From Paralvinella palmiformis (Eukaryota; Annelida; Polychaeta; Terebellida; Alvinellidae), in contig JAODUP010000107.1 of NCBI GenBank assembly GCA_025642065.1, positions 851,501 to 915,500 of the forward strand: a stretch of DNA of 64,000 bases. The letters are read 5' to 3'. Under the pieces are notes generated by a model. That model was not told where the DNA came from. It ran no database searches and saw nothing but the letters and a program-made list of their open reading frames with translations. Shown here one piece after another: positions 11,761 to 24,775 of the stretch. The translations under genes and the position numbers were made by a program. Numbering within the stretch: position 1 is the first letter of the stretch; every line of letters starts with the position of its first letter.

Positions 11761-12159
11761 CCAATTTTGTCAGCTTATGGCCAACACATTACCAAACACA
11801 TATCTATAACAATACTGATCCATTCTCCTACCATCTCTCTATGATGTGACTTATACTGTCAGCTGTCTGACACCACCCACATATAATAATTAGATCGACA
11901 ACTTCCTGTTGGTAGCAGACCGATGTGGGACCAGGGGATATAGAGAGAGACAGGGATATTGGCTGGTTGGCGGCTGCCTGGCAGCCTGGCTGGTTGGGAG
12001 CATATTCACTTTATGTTACACGTGTACACAAACATGCGTATGTGACGGCAGGTATCATACAGTATGTGTGTGTAAATTGATGAACACCTTCCCATTGTTG
12101 GTATGTTCTATTGTTTTTAAATATAGCCACGTATGTCATATTCTGTTGTGGAGAATACG

Positions 12160-12325
12160 AATAGGATAGACTGACTGTCTGACTACTTATCTGACTGACT
12201 CACTAACTGTCTCACTCACTGACATAATGAATAATTAACTGCTCGTCTGACTGACTGACGTAAATCTATGAATGAACGATCGCTTGGCTGGCTGATTGAT
12301 TGATTGATTGATTGATTGACTGCCC
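12160..12325. repeat. Decayed (GACT)n/(GATT)n tetranucleotide tract before ARRDC exon 2
   Basis: GACTGACTGTCTGACTA followed by TGATTGATTGATTGATTGAT. It ends about 65 bases before the acceptor. Confidence 0.85.
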
Positions 12326-12391
12326 CCGAACGGCCGACACATTACTGACACATTATCTCCTATGGTTAACAGTTGTCTATTAACATTACAG

Positions 12392-12541
12392 CTGTCCATG
12401 TGGAACTGTGCGGCTTTGCCGTCGTTCGGTGGAATCTGACGGAAGGTGGCGACACTGAGGATCTAGTCGACAGCGACAAGCTGAAGGGTGACTATAACAA
12501 GGAGCAATACTTCCACAAGAAGATAATACTTCTGGAGAAAG
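12392..12541 (+). CDS. ARRDC: ARRDC exon 2 (first exon in the window)
   Basis: The acceptor TAACATTACAG precedes the exon and the donor GTGGGT follows it. The first two bases complete a codon begun in the missing upstream exon. The open frame reads VHVELCGFAVVRW, the strand typical of the arrestin N domain, and later YFHKKIILLEK, equivalent to the EEVEYFNHKDIL region of vertebrate ARRDCs. The exon ends in phase 1. The other two frames are closed. Confidence 0.85.
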
Positions 12542-12558
12542 GTGGGTAGAGAAGACGG

Positions 12559-12592
<34 letters not shown>

Positions 12593-12815
12593 TTACACGT
12601 GTATGCACATATAGATGCACCACAAATTACATGCATTCACATAGACAGCCATGTACATACACGGATGTTTATACGTACATGTGCTTAAACGTACCTACAC
12701 ATTCACATAGACACCAGAACTCCGTACACATATAGCTAGAACACAGATTACATGCTTCCGCACATATATGCATACTAAAACGTATGTACTTACATATGTA
12801 CTTACACAAACTTCA

Positions 12816-12847
<32 letters not shown>

Positions 12848-13656
12848 GCAAACCTACATGCAGAAACAAAAAAGTCAGGCGATTACTTTTAATAAATATA
12901 CACGCACATGCGCACGAACGCATGCTCGTACGCACAGTGGAATTAGAAACATTTATATTGAATTATGATATTTCCTACACATTATACCACTATTATTATT
13001 ACTACACGACTATTAAGCCTCGTGTTATATTTTCCTATTATCACAGACCAATAAAATGGATACAATAACCCATCCCTCCGTATAACAGAGCCTCGTCTTA
13101 CGGGGCTTACGGCTAATTATTGATGGAACATCCCATTATAATAAAATCACCACAAATCACTAATCACCACAACAAACACCATTATCATCATCATCGTCGT
13201 CGAGTCATCTTTTCCCATCATCTCCATTCGGTTTGCCATTCCCGTTTCTAACCTATGACATACCGGAAACGAGCCGAGCTATCTGTCCTGTAACACGCGC
13301 GCTGGCTACTTCCGTCTCGACGATGACGGGACGGCGCCATTTCTGATCTGTGCCATTTCGTGGCCGATTAAATCTTCGTCAGATCGTTAATTTTAATGGC
13401 GTCCAATCGGCGTTTCGCCATCTCTTCGTCCGATCGGTTACCCATACGACAGTCTAGGTTGACGTCATCGGGTGTTTGTTTTCGTAACGACCGTGCGGTG
13501 GGCCGCTTCACTTGGCGTACGAAGACCGATGGTCGTAGATCTTGGTGGTAAATAGTCCGTCTGTCGGTCTGTCTGTCGGTCTGTCTGCTTCACTGCATGG
13601 GTACGATGTTAGTTAAGCACTGTCTTTTATTTTGTTTTCTCTCATTTTATCTGTTG

Positions 13657-13692
<36 letters not shown>

Positions 13693-14422
13693 CTCATATT
13701 CATTTTAATCTCTGATTCTTTCTCTATCTGTCTGTTTGTATGCCTGTCTATGTGTCTGTCAAACTAGCTACCTCTACATTTGCTTGTGTGTCTGTCTCTG
13801 CAGTTTCACCTCTATATGAGTACATGCTTGTCTTTATGTCTGATTATATGTCTATCAATCCGATTGCCTGCCTATTTACCTGTTTATAGCTCTACCAGAC
13901 CTGTATATCTGTCTGTTTATATCACTGCTTGTCCTCTGTCCATCTCTACGTCTACCTGTCTGCCACTCTTGTTAGCTCTGTGTCTGCCTGTCAGTCTGGC
14001 TGCCTAATTATATATCTGTCTGGCTACTTTTCTATCTGTCAGCCTAGTAGCCTACCTCAGATATTTGTCAGCCTGTCTGTCTATATATCTTCCTCCATAT
14101 ATAGGTCTATGTTTGGTCACCTGTTTATCCATCTATTTGCCTACCCATATATCTGTCTGCCCACCTGTCTATGTTTGTTTGCCTGTTGGTATCTATATCT
14201 ACCCATCTGTAAATATGTCTGCCAAGCTGTCTTTCTGGTTACCTCTCTGTCTATGTTTATTTATCCCTGTCTACCTATATATTTATATATCCGCTTGCCT
14301 GTCTCTGTGTCTGTGCCGTCTTCTCGTGATGTTATATTAGCCTCAGAAGTGTCTATTGCCCAATCTACCAACTATAATCACCGTCTCGTCGTTATCACAC
14401 AAGTCTCACCTCTCTACTGTCT

Positions 14423-14503
<81 letters not shown>

Positions 14504-14745
14504 AGTGAGTGAGTGCCACCGACACGGTGACGTCTCGACGCCGCGACCGCTCAACCCGCACCCTCTAATCACCCGACCACCCATTTCCGGCCTGTCTACC
14601 TATATATTTATATATCCGCTTGCCTGTCTCTGTGTCTGTGCCGTCTTCTCGTGATGTTATATTAGCCTCAGAAGTGTCTATTGCCCAATCTACCAACTAT
14701 AATCACCGTCTCGTCGTTATCACACAAGTCTCACCTCTCTACTGT

Positions 14746-14827
<82 letters not shown>

Positions 14828-16010
14828 GAGTGAGTGAGTGCCACCGACACGGTGACGTCTCGACGCCGCGACCGCTCAACCCGCACCCTCTAATCACCCG
14901 ACCACCCATTTCCGGCGTTCCACACCTCACCCCCCACCCACCCCCACTAACACCTGACTAACTTTATCACGACAGAGGGCGCCGGATCATTCGTTTTGTG
15001 TCCTGTATCCCCAGAGGGAGGAGGACTAGGTGCCAAGAACAGCCGCAGTGCCCTACTGACAGCTGGAGAGTACGATCTGCCGTTCGAGTTCAAGCTGCCA
15101 CCAGAACTGCCGTCGTCGTTCGAGGGACAATATGGCCAGGTAAATGGCTGACGCCAATGTTTTTGTTGGTTTAGCCTTGATGTGTGTGTGTGTGTGGGGG
15201 GGGGGTGTTTGTCTCTCCCGTGTGTCTATATTGTCCTTGCGTCTTCTGTTTTGTGTCGTTGTCCTTGTTCCATACGCGGGCTGTGATGGATTTGGTCCAG
15301 GGTGTGTGTGTGTGTGTTTCTGTGCGTGTGTGTGCGTTAAACCAGTGGAATACGATTGTCCCACAAAGCCACACAGTCCGTCGTTATACGTCTAATTATT
15401 ATTATTATTATTAATATCGCGTTATTATTAGTATTATTAAATATTAATAGTGACAGTTATTATTTATCACTCTGGTCAGCATTATTATTTTACTTGTGAT
15501 AATTAAAATGTTAAGACAAGTGGATGTGGGTACAGAGTGAGTGAGTGAGTGAGTGAGTGAGTGAGCGCTTTGTTTAGCTACACCTGGCACGTATAGAATT
15601 GAGTTATTGTGGTTTTTCTTCATTTGATTGTGATGCACCTCGAAGCAATTCTGTTTAGTTTTGTTTTGTTCAGTATAATTGTTGGCATACGATTTTCTGA
15701 AGTGAAATGAACAACAAAGGACTGTATTTGTATTTATACATCAGAGGAGAACGGGGGGGGGGGGGATGTAGGTATTTAAAATTACAAAGGAACAGGGAAT
15801 AGGAGATGACGTGATAGAAACCGATATTAAATATCCACATTGTTGTTGTTGTTATTCCAAGGACGGAAATAAGAATACGATTGTCATCTGAACATCTGGG
15901 CGTCTCCCTGGGATAACTAGTAGTGTAGTCGGCTACAAACCTCTAGCATCAGGGTTCAAACCTCGAACTCGGCTGTATACAAAAATAGGCATAAAAGAGT
16001 GATATATCGC

Positions 16011-16044
<34 letters not shown>

Positions 16045-16345
16045 TTGTGTGAGAGAGAAAATGAATCTAGGCGAGACATGACCATCGCGAGAAAGTTCCT
16101 GAACAACTGTGGGGACATTTTGATGGGACCCGACGACCCCCCTATATGTTGTTTTGGGAGTTGCTGGACCTAACAGCAGCCGTCATCTTTGTAAAATCTA
16201 GGACCTTGGAAAAACCATCTCTTTGTTAATTAAGTGAACCTTTCTTAAAGACAGATGCTGGGTAATTTTTATACTGAGTTATGTTTATCAAATGTAATTT
16301 ATTCAAATAAAAATGGAAAAAAACAGTAAATAATATTATAAACAG

Positions 16346-16383
<38 letters not shown>

Positions 16384-18491
16384 TCGTTAAGACGAACAGC
16401 GTACCCCCACTGATATATACAAGGGCGTAGCATCTAGGGATTAGTGGTAAAATGCGTTGCATCCGGTGGGAAAGTTTGTTACCCTGTGTTCGAGGTTTGT
16501 GGCCAGTCTCGCTATCATTTCGGCCACTGACATTTCGTACCTTTATTATTGGTGGCGATACCTGTTGTTTAACTTTGATAGGTGCGCGTTGTTAAGTACG
16601 CATAAATTTAATTCCTATGCCATATGCCGTGCAGGTGCGAATACGTACCAGAAAAGACAGCGACTGCAGCTGCAAATAGAATAAAGATAAGATAAGGCAA
16701 AAATAGTCTTATCTTTTTGTTAGCGCTGCTAGATTATAATGCAAGCTAGCAGCTCTCTAGCAGGTGGTGTGATCAAAGATCTGTGTAGTGACGCGAAGAC
16801 ATTAAGATCTTTGACATGATATACACTGCCCACCAAATAGTTTCGACACCAAAGTACACGGAGCTCGTGTTCCATAAATTAGGCATCATATAGCTTGATA
16901 AGTATTGCCAGTGACGACTACAACACAGGGTTTACTTTTTATTAATTTTAATCAACGTTATCATTAATAAAAAAATACAGTATTTCTATTACGACATCAT
17001 AATATATTAATAATATATTAAATAATAATAATAATAATAATAATAACAACAATAACAGCGCCTGGAGTGGATGGCTGCCTCAACGAGAGAGACACAGAAG
17101 GTGTTAATGTTTTGACTTAGTGACGGGTACAAATTCTAAATAGGTTTAAATTTTGTAATGGAAATATTCTGGTTGGGAAACCTCGTCGGTTGACTGGCTC
17201 CCCCCCCCCCCCCATACACTCACACACACACAAACACACACAGAGACACACGCACTATAGCGCGATTATAGGGCTAAGACGCTGATATTACGTACACACC
17301 ACGACCACGAGAAATAGGACACCCTCCCATGATCTAACTGACTCACTTCATAATAGAATATATAATAATAATATGAAACTGTTTTATAAAATAGTTATCA
17401 AGTTAAATTATTATTATTAGTCATGACGACTAAAGTACAGTGTTTTATTATAGTTAACATGTCATTACAAATTACCATAAACTTAGAATATCTCCAGTAC
17501 GCGATCATACTGCGTTTAATAATTACGACAATAATAATAATATGAAATTAATATATGATAATAGTAATAATAATAATAACAATACATTATCCCCTGTGCT
17601 ATTCTAAAGAACGGTGGTAATCTAGGAAGTATTTAACATCCCATAATTTTAGACAATTTTTTAAAAGCTTTTGTCGGTGCCTTAGTAATGTTATGATGAA
17701 CAAAATGGTGGGACATTCTCTCTCTCTCTTTCTCCAACGGACGCGTTTATTAACGTGATAATTTGTTGCCTGATCTACGGTACCGGACCATAAACCCGGA
17801 ACAAAGGGTTCATATCCCGACCCGGGCCACCGCCATAAATAGGAACCATAAATATACATTATGGCCGGCAATTGTGGAGACCTATTGATTCACCGGCACC
17901 GCCGTTGATACTGCTCGCTGGTGTCGCCCCCTCGCGGCTCCGCTTCTCCCGCCGGTGCTGCACCCTGGCGGCGGCGCCTCGAGCGAGGTCCCCGGCCACT
18001 CGGCACGCGACGTAAATAACGCCGCCGCCGTCCTAGGGAAGCACGTGTCCAAGTCCGTTTCCGGTTGGCCGCCATCCGGGACGTTATGGCTGCCGGCCTT
18101 CACGGATTGGTGGGCTGGAGCGGTGACGTCAGTTGGAATGTTTATAGTTGGCGTTGTTTTAATTGGTGGAAATGCCTGGTTTTGTTTTGTTTTAGACTTT
18201 TTTTTCCGGAGGGGGGGGGTCTAATAACCGGTACACTCAGTTAATTTTTTCATTATTTGTTTTCGATAATTTTTGTTGCTGTGTGAATGTGTCATATAGA
18301 TCGTATTCGATAAAGATTATAATTATAGTCCGACATTATTGTTGTTAAATGTATACACTGTCTAATGCGGCCAGTGTTGATTCCAAGGGACTGTGACCAC
18401 ACTGGAGGGGTGAACATATCATAAACTTTTTACTGTTTATATTTTTTATTAATTGATCTGAAGTGTGTGTGTGTGTGTGTTACAATGGCAG

Positions 18492-18533
<42 letters not shown>

Positions 18534-21500
18534 TCTCCTCCCCTCCTATCCACTTTCCAGGTGCGCTATTTAGCCAGAGGCTGTATCCAGAGGCAGGCCA
18601 AGAGTAATGTCGTCACCAGGAAAGCGTTTACAGTTCTAAGCGGTCTGGATCTGAACTTCATCCCGGAGGCCGCGGTATGTACAACAACAACAACAACACC
18701 GGGATCTCCCGGACTAACAATATCTAAAATAATAATGCTGTAAAAAATAATCCGCCGTTCTTTTTTATTGATCCGGTTTTCTTCCGGATATTAATACGAA
18801 ATATTTTTGGCCAACCTGAGTCGTGCCGAATCTTATTAAGTGAGAGAGAGTGGTTTTTCGGAATTTGGATTACAGTCGTACCCCGACCCTACGCCATTAA
18901 TTGGTTCCAAAAGCTGTGACGTAACCCGGGTTTGATGTAGAATGGACGTAATGGCTTAAAAATGTCTTTTGACGTAAACAATTTGTTGTATATACATTTT
19001 TTTAAATGTTTTTATAGTATTTTAAATAGTTTTTTTAAGCTTATTTTATCTTTGATTGTTAATTTATTTATTTCGTGTGCTGCTATCATGCATGACGTAG
19101 GCGACGTAGGTTAGTGACGTGACGTCGGATGTTATGAAATTCGCTGATGTGAATTTACTCTAGAAAAGTGGCGTAAAGGCGAATTTGACGCGGAGGGGGG
19201 AGGGTGGGAAGACGTATTGGCGTAAAACGAGCTATTACTGTACTGTCATATGATATAATAATAATGATAATAATAATAATAATAACAATATGTGATATTT
19301 TTATAGCGCCCTATTCAGCATGAAGCCGCTATAAAGCGCTTTACAATATTATTTACAATATTATTATCCCTGACTCAGATCTTTTTCCACCCAGCACACA
19401 TCTCAACTCTCAAGGGAGCATATAACGCATGCTGCCATTATAGGCGCAAAGCGTTAATCAAACACATAGCCATCGCGTCATGCCAGGTCCTCATTTTTTA
19501 TGGATGAGTGAACCAGTCGCCACATGACAGCATTGCAGCTCACGGAGCCTCGAACCCGTGACCGTTCGGCTACGAGTCCTACGCTCTAACTAACTGCGCT
19601 ATCACGGCTCGACGGTAGATGTTAATATATTGAACGAACGTATATCTTATTGTGTACAATAAGCAAGTTGGATTGATTTTGGAAGCAATTATTTGTGTAT
19701 CAATGTAAACAAAAAGCTTCATTGTTCAATAGAGTATCAATATGGTGTTTGAGGCCCGAGTGGATGATCGAAATACGGTTTTCACATGTCACGTTTTAAA
19801 GACGAACACAATAAAGGCGTGTGACACGTGTCATTATGTGACACGCCAGTTAACATGTACTGGAGTGTTCAACATGAGGACGTAATTAATCTCTTTATCT
19901 GACGAGTGACAGTTAACTGAGGATGTTAGGGATCAGTATATGATCACTCAGAATGAAGCCCATTAGATGAAGTGTGACTTTGAGGTATAAGGTATACAAT
20001 ATATAGGTGTGTCGCTGTATACGGATATACCTTGTTATAGTAGTGGTAATAGTAGTGGTAGCAGTAGTAGTTGTAGTAGTAGTAGATTGATGATGATTGA
20101 TGTTTTACGGCCACTTGGCTAAATGGGCCGAGCGACCTCCAAAGGTAATGGAGCGAAGTCAAAGATGAAACACCCTTTAGATATGCCAACCGCGAGATTC
20201 GAACTCGGAATATAGTGATATGTGATACCAACTAGACTACGGAGGCGCCTTAGTAGTAGTAGTAGTAGTAATAATAGTAGTAATAATAGTAGTAATAGTA
20301 GTAGTAATAGTAGTAGTAGTAGTAATAGTAGTAGTTTTAATAGTAGTAATAGTAGTAGTAATAATAGTAGTAGTAGTAATAGTAGTAGTAAGTAATAGTA
20401 GTAGTAATAGTAGTAGTAGTAAATAGTAGTATTAATAGTAGTATTAATAGTAGTAGTAATAGTAGTAGTAGTAATAGTATAGTAGTAGTAATAGTAGTAG
20501 TAGTAGTAGTAGTAGTATAGTAATAGTAGTAGTAATAGTAGTAGTAATAGTAATAGTAATAGTAGTATTAATAGTAGTAGTAGTATTAATAGTAGTAGTA
20601 GTAGTAATAGTAGTAGTAGTAGTAATAGTAGTAGTAGTAAATAATTGCTGTGGTTATAAGGCGCTGTCCAGTGGAATCACATAATGAGATAAGTCATACA
20701 TCTGGACGTCGGAGTGAGTGAATACGAGTCAGATTCGAGACCAAACCTCGAAGTTTGTAGCGCAGCGCTATAACGACTGTGCTGTCGGGGGGGGGGGGAC
20801 CTTAGATTCGATATCAGTATTACAAATATAGACAAGGTTAAATTGATACGGGTATTGTTTGTTAGTTAAGGGTATAACTAAACTTAATAAAAGACAGTAC
20901 ATCAAACAGTTGTGTGTTTTAATGATGGTGTGCGTGTGTCTGTGTGTGTGTGTGTGTGACACTGGGAGTCGTTTCATCCACGTAGTGTTTATTAAGTAGG
21001 GGGTGTTTTGGTGTGTGTATCAGTAGTTGGTTTGAGAGTATTAATGGACTAATTATGTCAGTGATAGTAGTAGTATATTTGTTGCTGTTGTTGTAGCAGT
21101 AATAGTAGTAGCTTTGTTGTTGTAGCAACAGTAGTAATAGTAATATTTGTTGTTTTTGTTGTTGTTATTGTCGTTGTAGCAACAGTAGTAGTAATAGTTG
21201 TTGTTGTAGGAGTAGAAGTAGTAGTAGTGATAATAATAGCCTCAGATTATCAGCAATCCCCACTTCAAGGACAAGATTATTGGTAGATATTTTAAGTTAG
21301 TGGTATCTTATCTTGACGAGTTTAACATTAGTATCTATATCTTTAATTGATCACGTAAATAGCATCCATTGTTTACTATTTTAAACCAAGTTTTACGTGC
21401 ATCATGTCGGATATCATTGATTGACTCTTGACATTGTTAAAGTTGTATATTACTGGCAACAATGTCATGTTTTATTCAGATTTGTACTCTGGGGGATGTG

Positions 21501-21535
21501 TAGCTCTGGGTAATACAGCTAAACTGACGCCCCAA

Positions 21536-21591
<56 letters not shown>

Positions 21592-23647
21592 AATTAAAGT
21601 GACAATATCTAGAGTTAGTTCAGGCCAGAAATAAATCAAATTTATCATTAAATACTCAACACACACACACGCGCCGATTAATAATATCTGTGGTGAAGTG
21701 TACATCAGACAGTTAAAGTCTCTCATGACCTATTTTTGGTTCCAGTGTAAGATAGAGATCTGTAAGTACAAGCCGATCGGGACCTGTTGTACGTCTGGAT
21801 CGGTGGTAATCGATTGGACGGTGGGAAGATCCGGATATGTTCCCGGAGAGAACATCTGCATCAACGGCGCTGTCCAGAATGAAAGCAAGGCTATCGTTGG
21901 CTACTCGAAGGTTACGCTGTTTATGGTGAGTCGGTGAGCGAATGGGGGGAATGAGTGAGTGGGGGAATGAGTGAGTGCGTGAGGTTGGGTGGGTGGATGA
22001 GTGAGTGAGTGAGTGAGTGTGTGTGTGTGTGTGTGACTGACTGACTGACTGACTGACTGACTGACTGACTGACTGACTCAGTGAGTGAGTGAGTGAGTGA
22101 GTCAGTGAGTGAGTGAGTTACAAATTGAATTACTCCACCGTCAGCGGCACAGATCCGGTTTCAGGCGCAAAACGTCACCGAGCTGTTCCGGAATACTCCA
22201 GGGTAGCCTCATCCGGACGTCGCCAATAGTTAACGACGGGAAGCTGAACATCGAGCCATTGACAGACCTCTAACGTCACCATTATTGATGTGGGCTGCCC
22301 CCTTCCCCGTGGGGGAGGGGGGAGGGCAGGAGGGAAGAGAAGGGGGTAGCAGTGTTTATATCAGAGTTCGGTTTTCCTCGGCGGTAATCGATCATAGCCG
22401 CCGATGATTTTATTCGTCGACCTCGTCGCCGATCACGTGATCGCTTTGCGGATTTTAGTTTTTATCCTCCTCCTCCTTCTTCAGGTCATCGAGTACAAAT
22501 CGAAGAAGGGTCGACGTAAGGAGCGCCGTAAGATAGCCATGGCAGACAAGGACGAGACGCTGCCCGGTGACGTCACCGTCTGGCACGATACCATCCACAT
22601 ACCACCGCTACCACCGACCGGCATAGGCAGATCGATCATCATCGATATCAACTACGAACTGGAGGTCAGTGTTAACCCGGTATTGTTAAGTTCCAGTATC
22701 AATTTGATCATATATTAGTCCCTTATCCCCCCCCCCCGCCAAGTCGTCCGCCCAAATCGGCAATAGACAATAGTGCCCATCACCGCTTCCACATTTTAAG
22801 TGCACTTTGGTTGTTTCGTATATATACGGGCTTTTTCGTGACCTAACTGCTAATCCCGTTGACCGCGATATCTTGACCAGCTGGGTTCAAAACCCGGGCC
22901 GGACTGCGTCATAAGGATGCTTCATCTTTCACTTGGAAATGTAGAAAAAACGTTGCTGTTTTACGGCCACTTTTGTGCACGAGGTATAGGCCAAATGTGC
23001 CGAGCGACCTCCAAACGTAACGAGCCGAAATGAAAGGTGAAACACCCTTCTGACATAGCCCAGCCGGAATTTGAACTCAGGTGCTATAGATAGGTGGCCA
23101 ACCGCGCTACCACCTAGGCCATGGAGGCGCCCTTGTCTTTCTCTTTGCTGCATTCCCTCTGGATCTGATTTGGTCCGTTTCGCCTAACTTTTTGTGCACT
23201 GAAATATCGCCTATGAAGTAGCAACGTTCACATTCGTTGTTCGATGTTTACGACTATATGCTGCGAGCCCTTTGGTTGATACGGCCAACCCGTGCTTTTT
23301 GAGGGGCCCGTATAATGATTTTCAATATGTGTATGTGTTTTTCGGGAACTCCACTCTAAGGTGGCTGAGTTGATCCTGGAATAACAACATATCATGATTT
23401 AGCGTCCACGTTGGACAGCTGTGAAAATTAGAACCCCTGAGAGCTAATACACGTACATTGTTAACTGTACATTACTAATACTACTACTACTAGCGAGTTG
23501 GATCAGAGATCACTGCCGTAAAACATCAATCATCATCATCAGCTGGTTTTTTCTCCAGTATTTCTTACAGTTTGCGAAAGTCCCTACTGCAGCTGAAACT
23601 CTTTGACCTCACTGGGCTTAAATTGCGAGAAATAATTAAATAAACAG

Positions 23648-23678
<31 letters not shown>

Positions 23679-24577
23679 CTCGAATGGAGTAATATGCCGA
23701 TTGCCCGTCTATTGTAATAAGTCTCACTTCATGTAACAGATTGCTTGAGGAGAATTTAAATTACTTCTTAAGAATCTCCCTTTCAACGACGGCTTTTTCT
23801 ACTAAATTCGTCAAAGTTTTTGACTAAATTTATTCGTTCTATTGAAGCTTACTGTACAGCCCCTTTAAAGGGTCATATTATTATCATCATCATCATCATC
23901 ACCAGTGCTCGTTTAAGGCTGTAACCTTCCAGGATGTGATATTTAACTTATCATTTGGTTAACTCATTCACTCCGTGGTCCAACTTCCTGGTTAGTCAGT
24001 CTGCTGTTCATTGGATGTTAAAATTACCACTTCCACACCCCACCCTCCTTCCCTCCTTAGCTCCCGGTGTGTTTCTTTCTAGTTGTGTTAGAAATTTAAA
24101 ACTAGTCACACTAATATCCAGTATGTCGTAAAGGGTGACTAAAGTGGGGGGGGGGACATTAAATGGTCATTCTGTGCCCATACCCACTCACTCACCGACT
24201 TACTTATTTACCCTTTCCAGTTCAAGGCCTTGATAGAAGGGTACCCGACGCCGATCGTTTTTACCAAAGAGCTCTACATTGGCACCGTGCCAATGAGCCG
24301 GAAGGAGATGAAATCCTGTATCGCCGGCATGTTCAATCAGCCGTACGTCGAATCGGTCGAGGCCCTCGACATCAGGTCGTCGACGTCAGAGGCATCCCTG
24401 ACCCAGATCCTCGTCGCCGCCAGCGCCACCGACGGGGCGAAGGCGACGCTGCCCACAGCGCCCTCTCTCAACACCATGGAACGCCTAGATGGCGAGGAAC
24501 AGCCGACCGAGGTGGCGCTACTGTGCGGGGATCCCATCAAACAGAAGGTGCGTATTCTCTGTCGCTGTGTGTGTGTG

Positions 24578-24641
<64 letters not shown>

Positions 24642-24736
24642 CTTACATTTATATGTGATGATACTGGCACCGATCATTAAGAGGAATATATTTATAAAAA
24701 CACACTCATGTTGTCTATCTTTGTTTATAATATATG

Positions 24737-24775
<39 letters not shown>

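Larger units (their letters stand above)
1..12391. other. Intron or upstream DNA left of ARRDC exon 2
   Basis: Apart from the repeats listed, no exon is recognised in these 12.4 kb on either strand. A phase-1 first exon encoding an arrestin N-domain start was looked for and not seen. Confidence 0.6.

Noticed and set aside
13780..14504. Long plus-strand frames rich in Leu/Ser/Cys/Tyr
   Set aside because: They are translations of decayed CTGT/CTAT arrays. Composition follows the repeat and all three frames give similar text.
16800..16870. Possible Tc1/mariner end (TATACACTGCCCACCAAATA)
   Set aside because: No inverted partner end could be found nearby, so it cannot be supported as an element.
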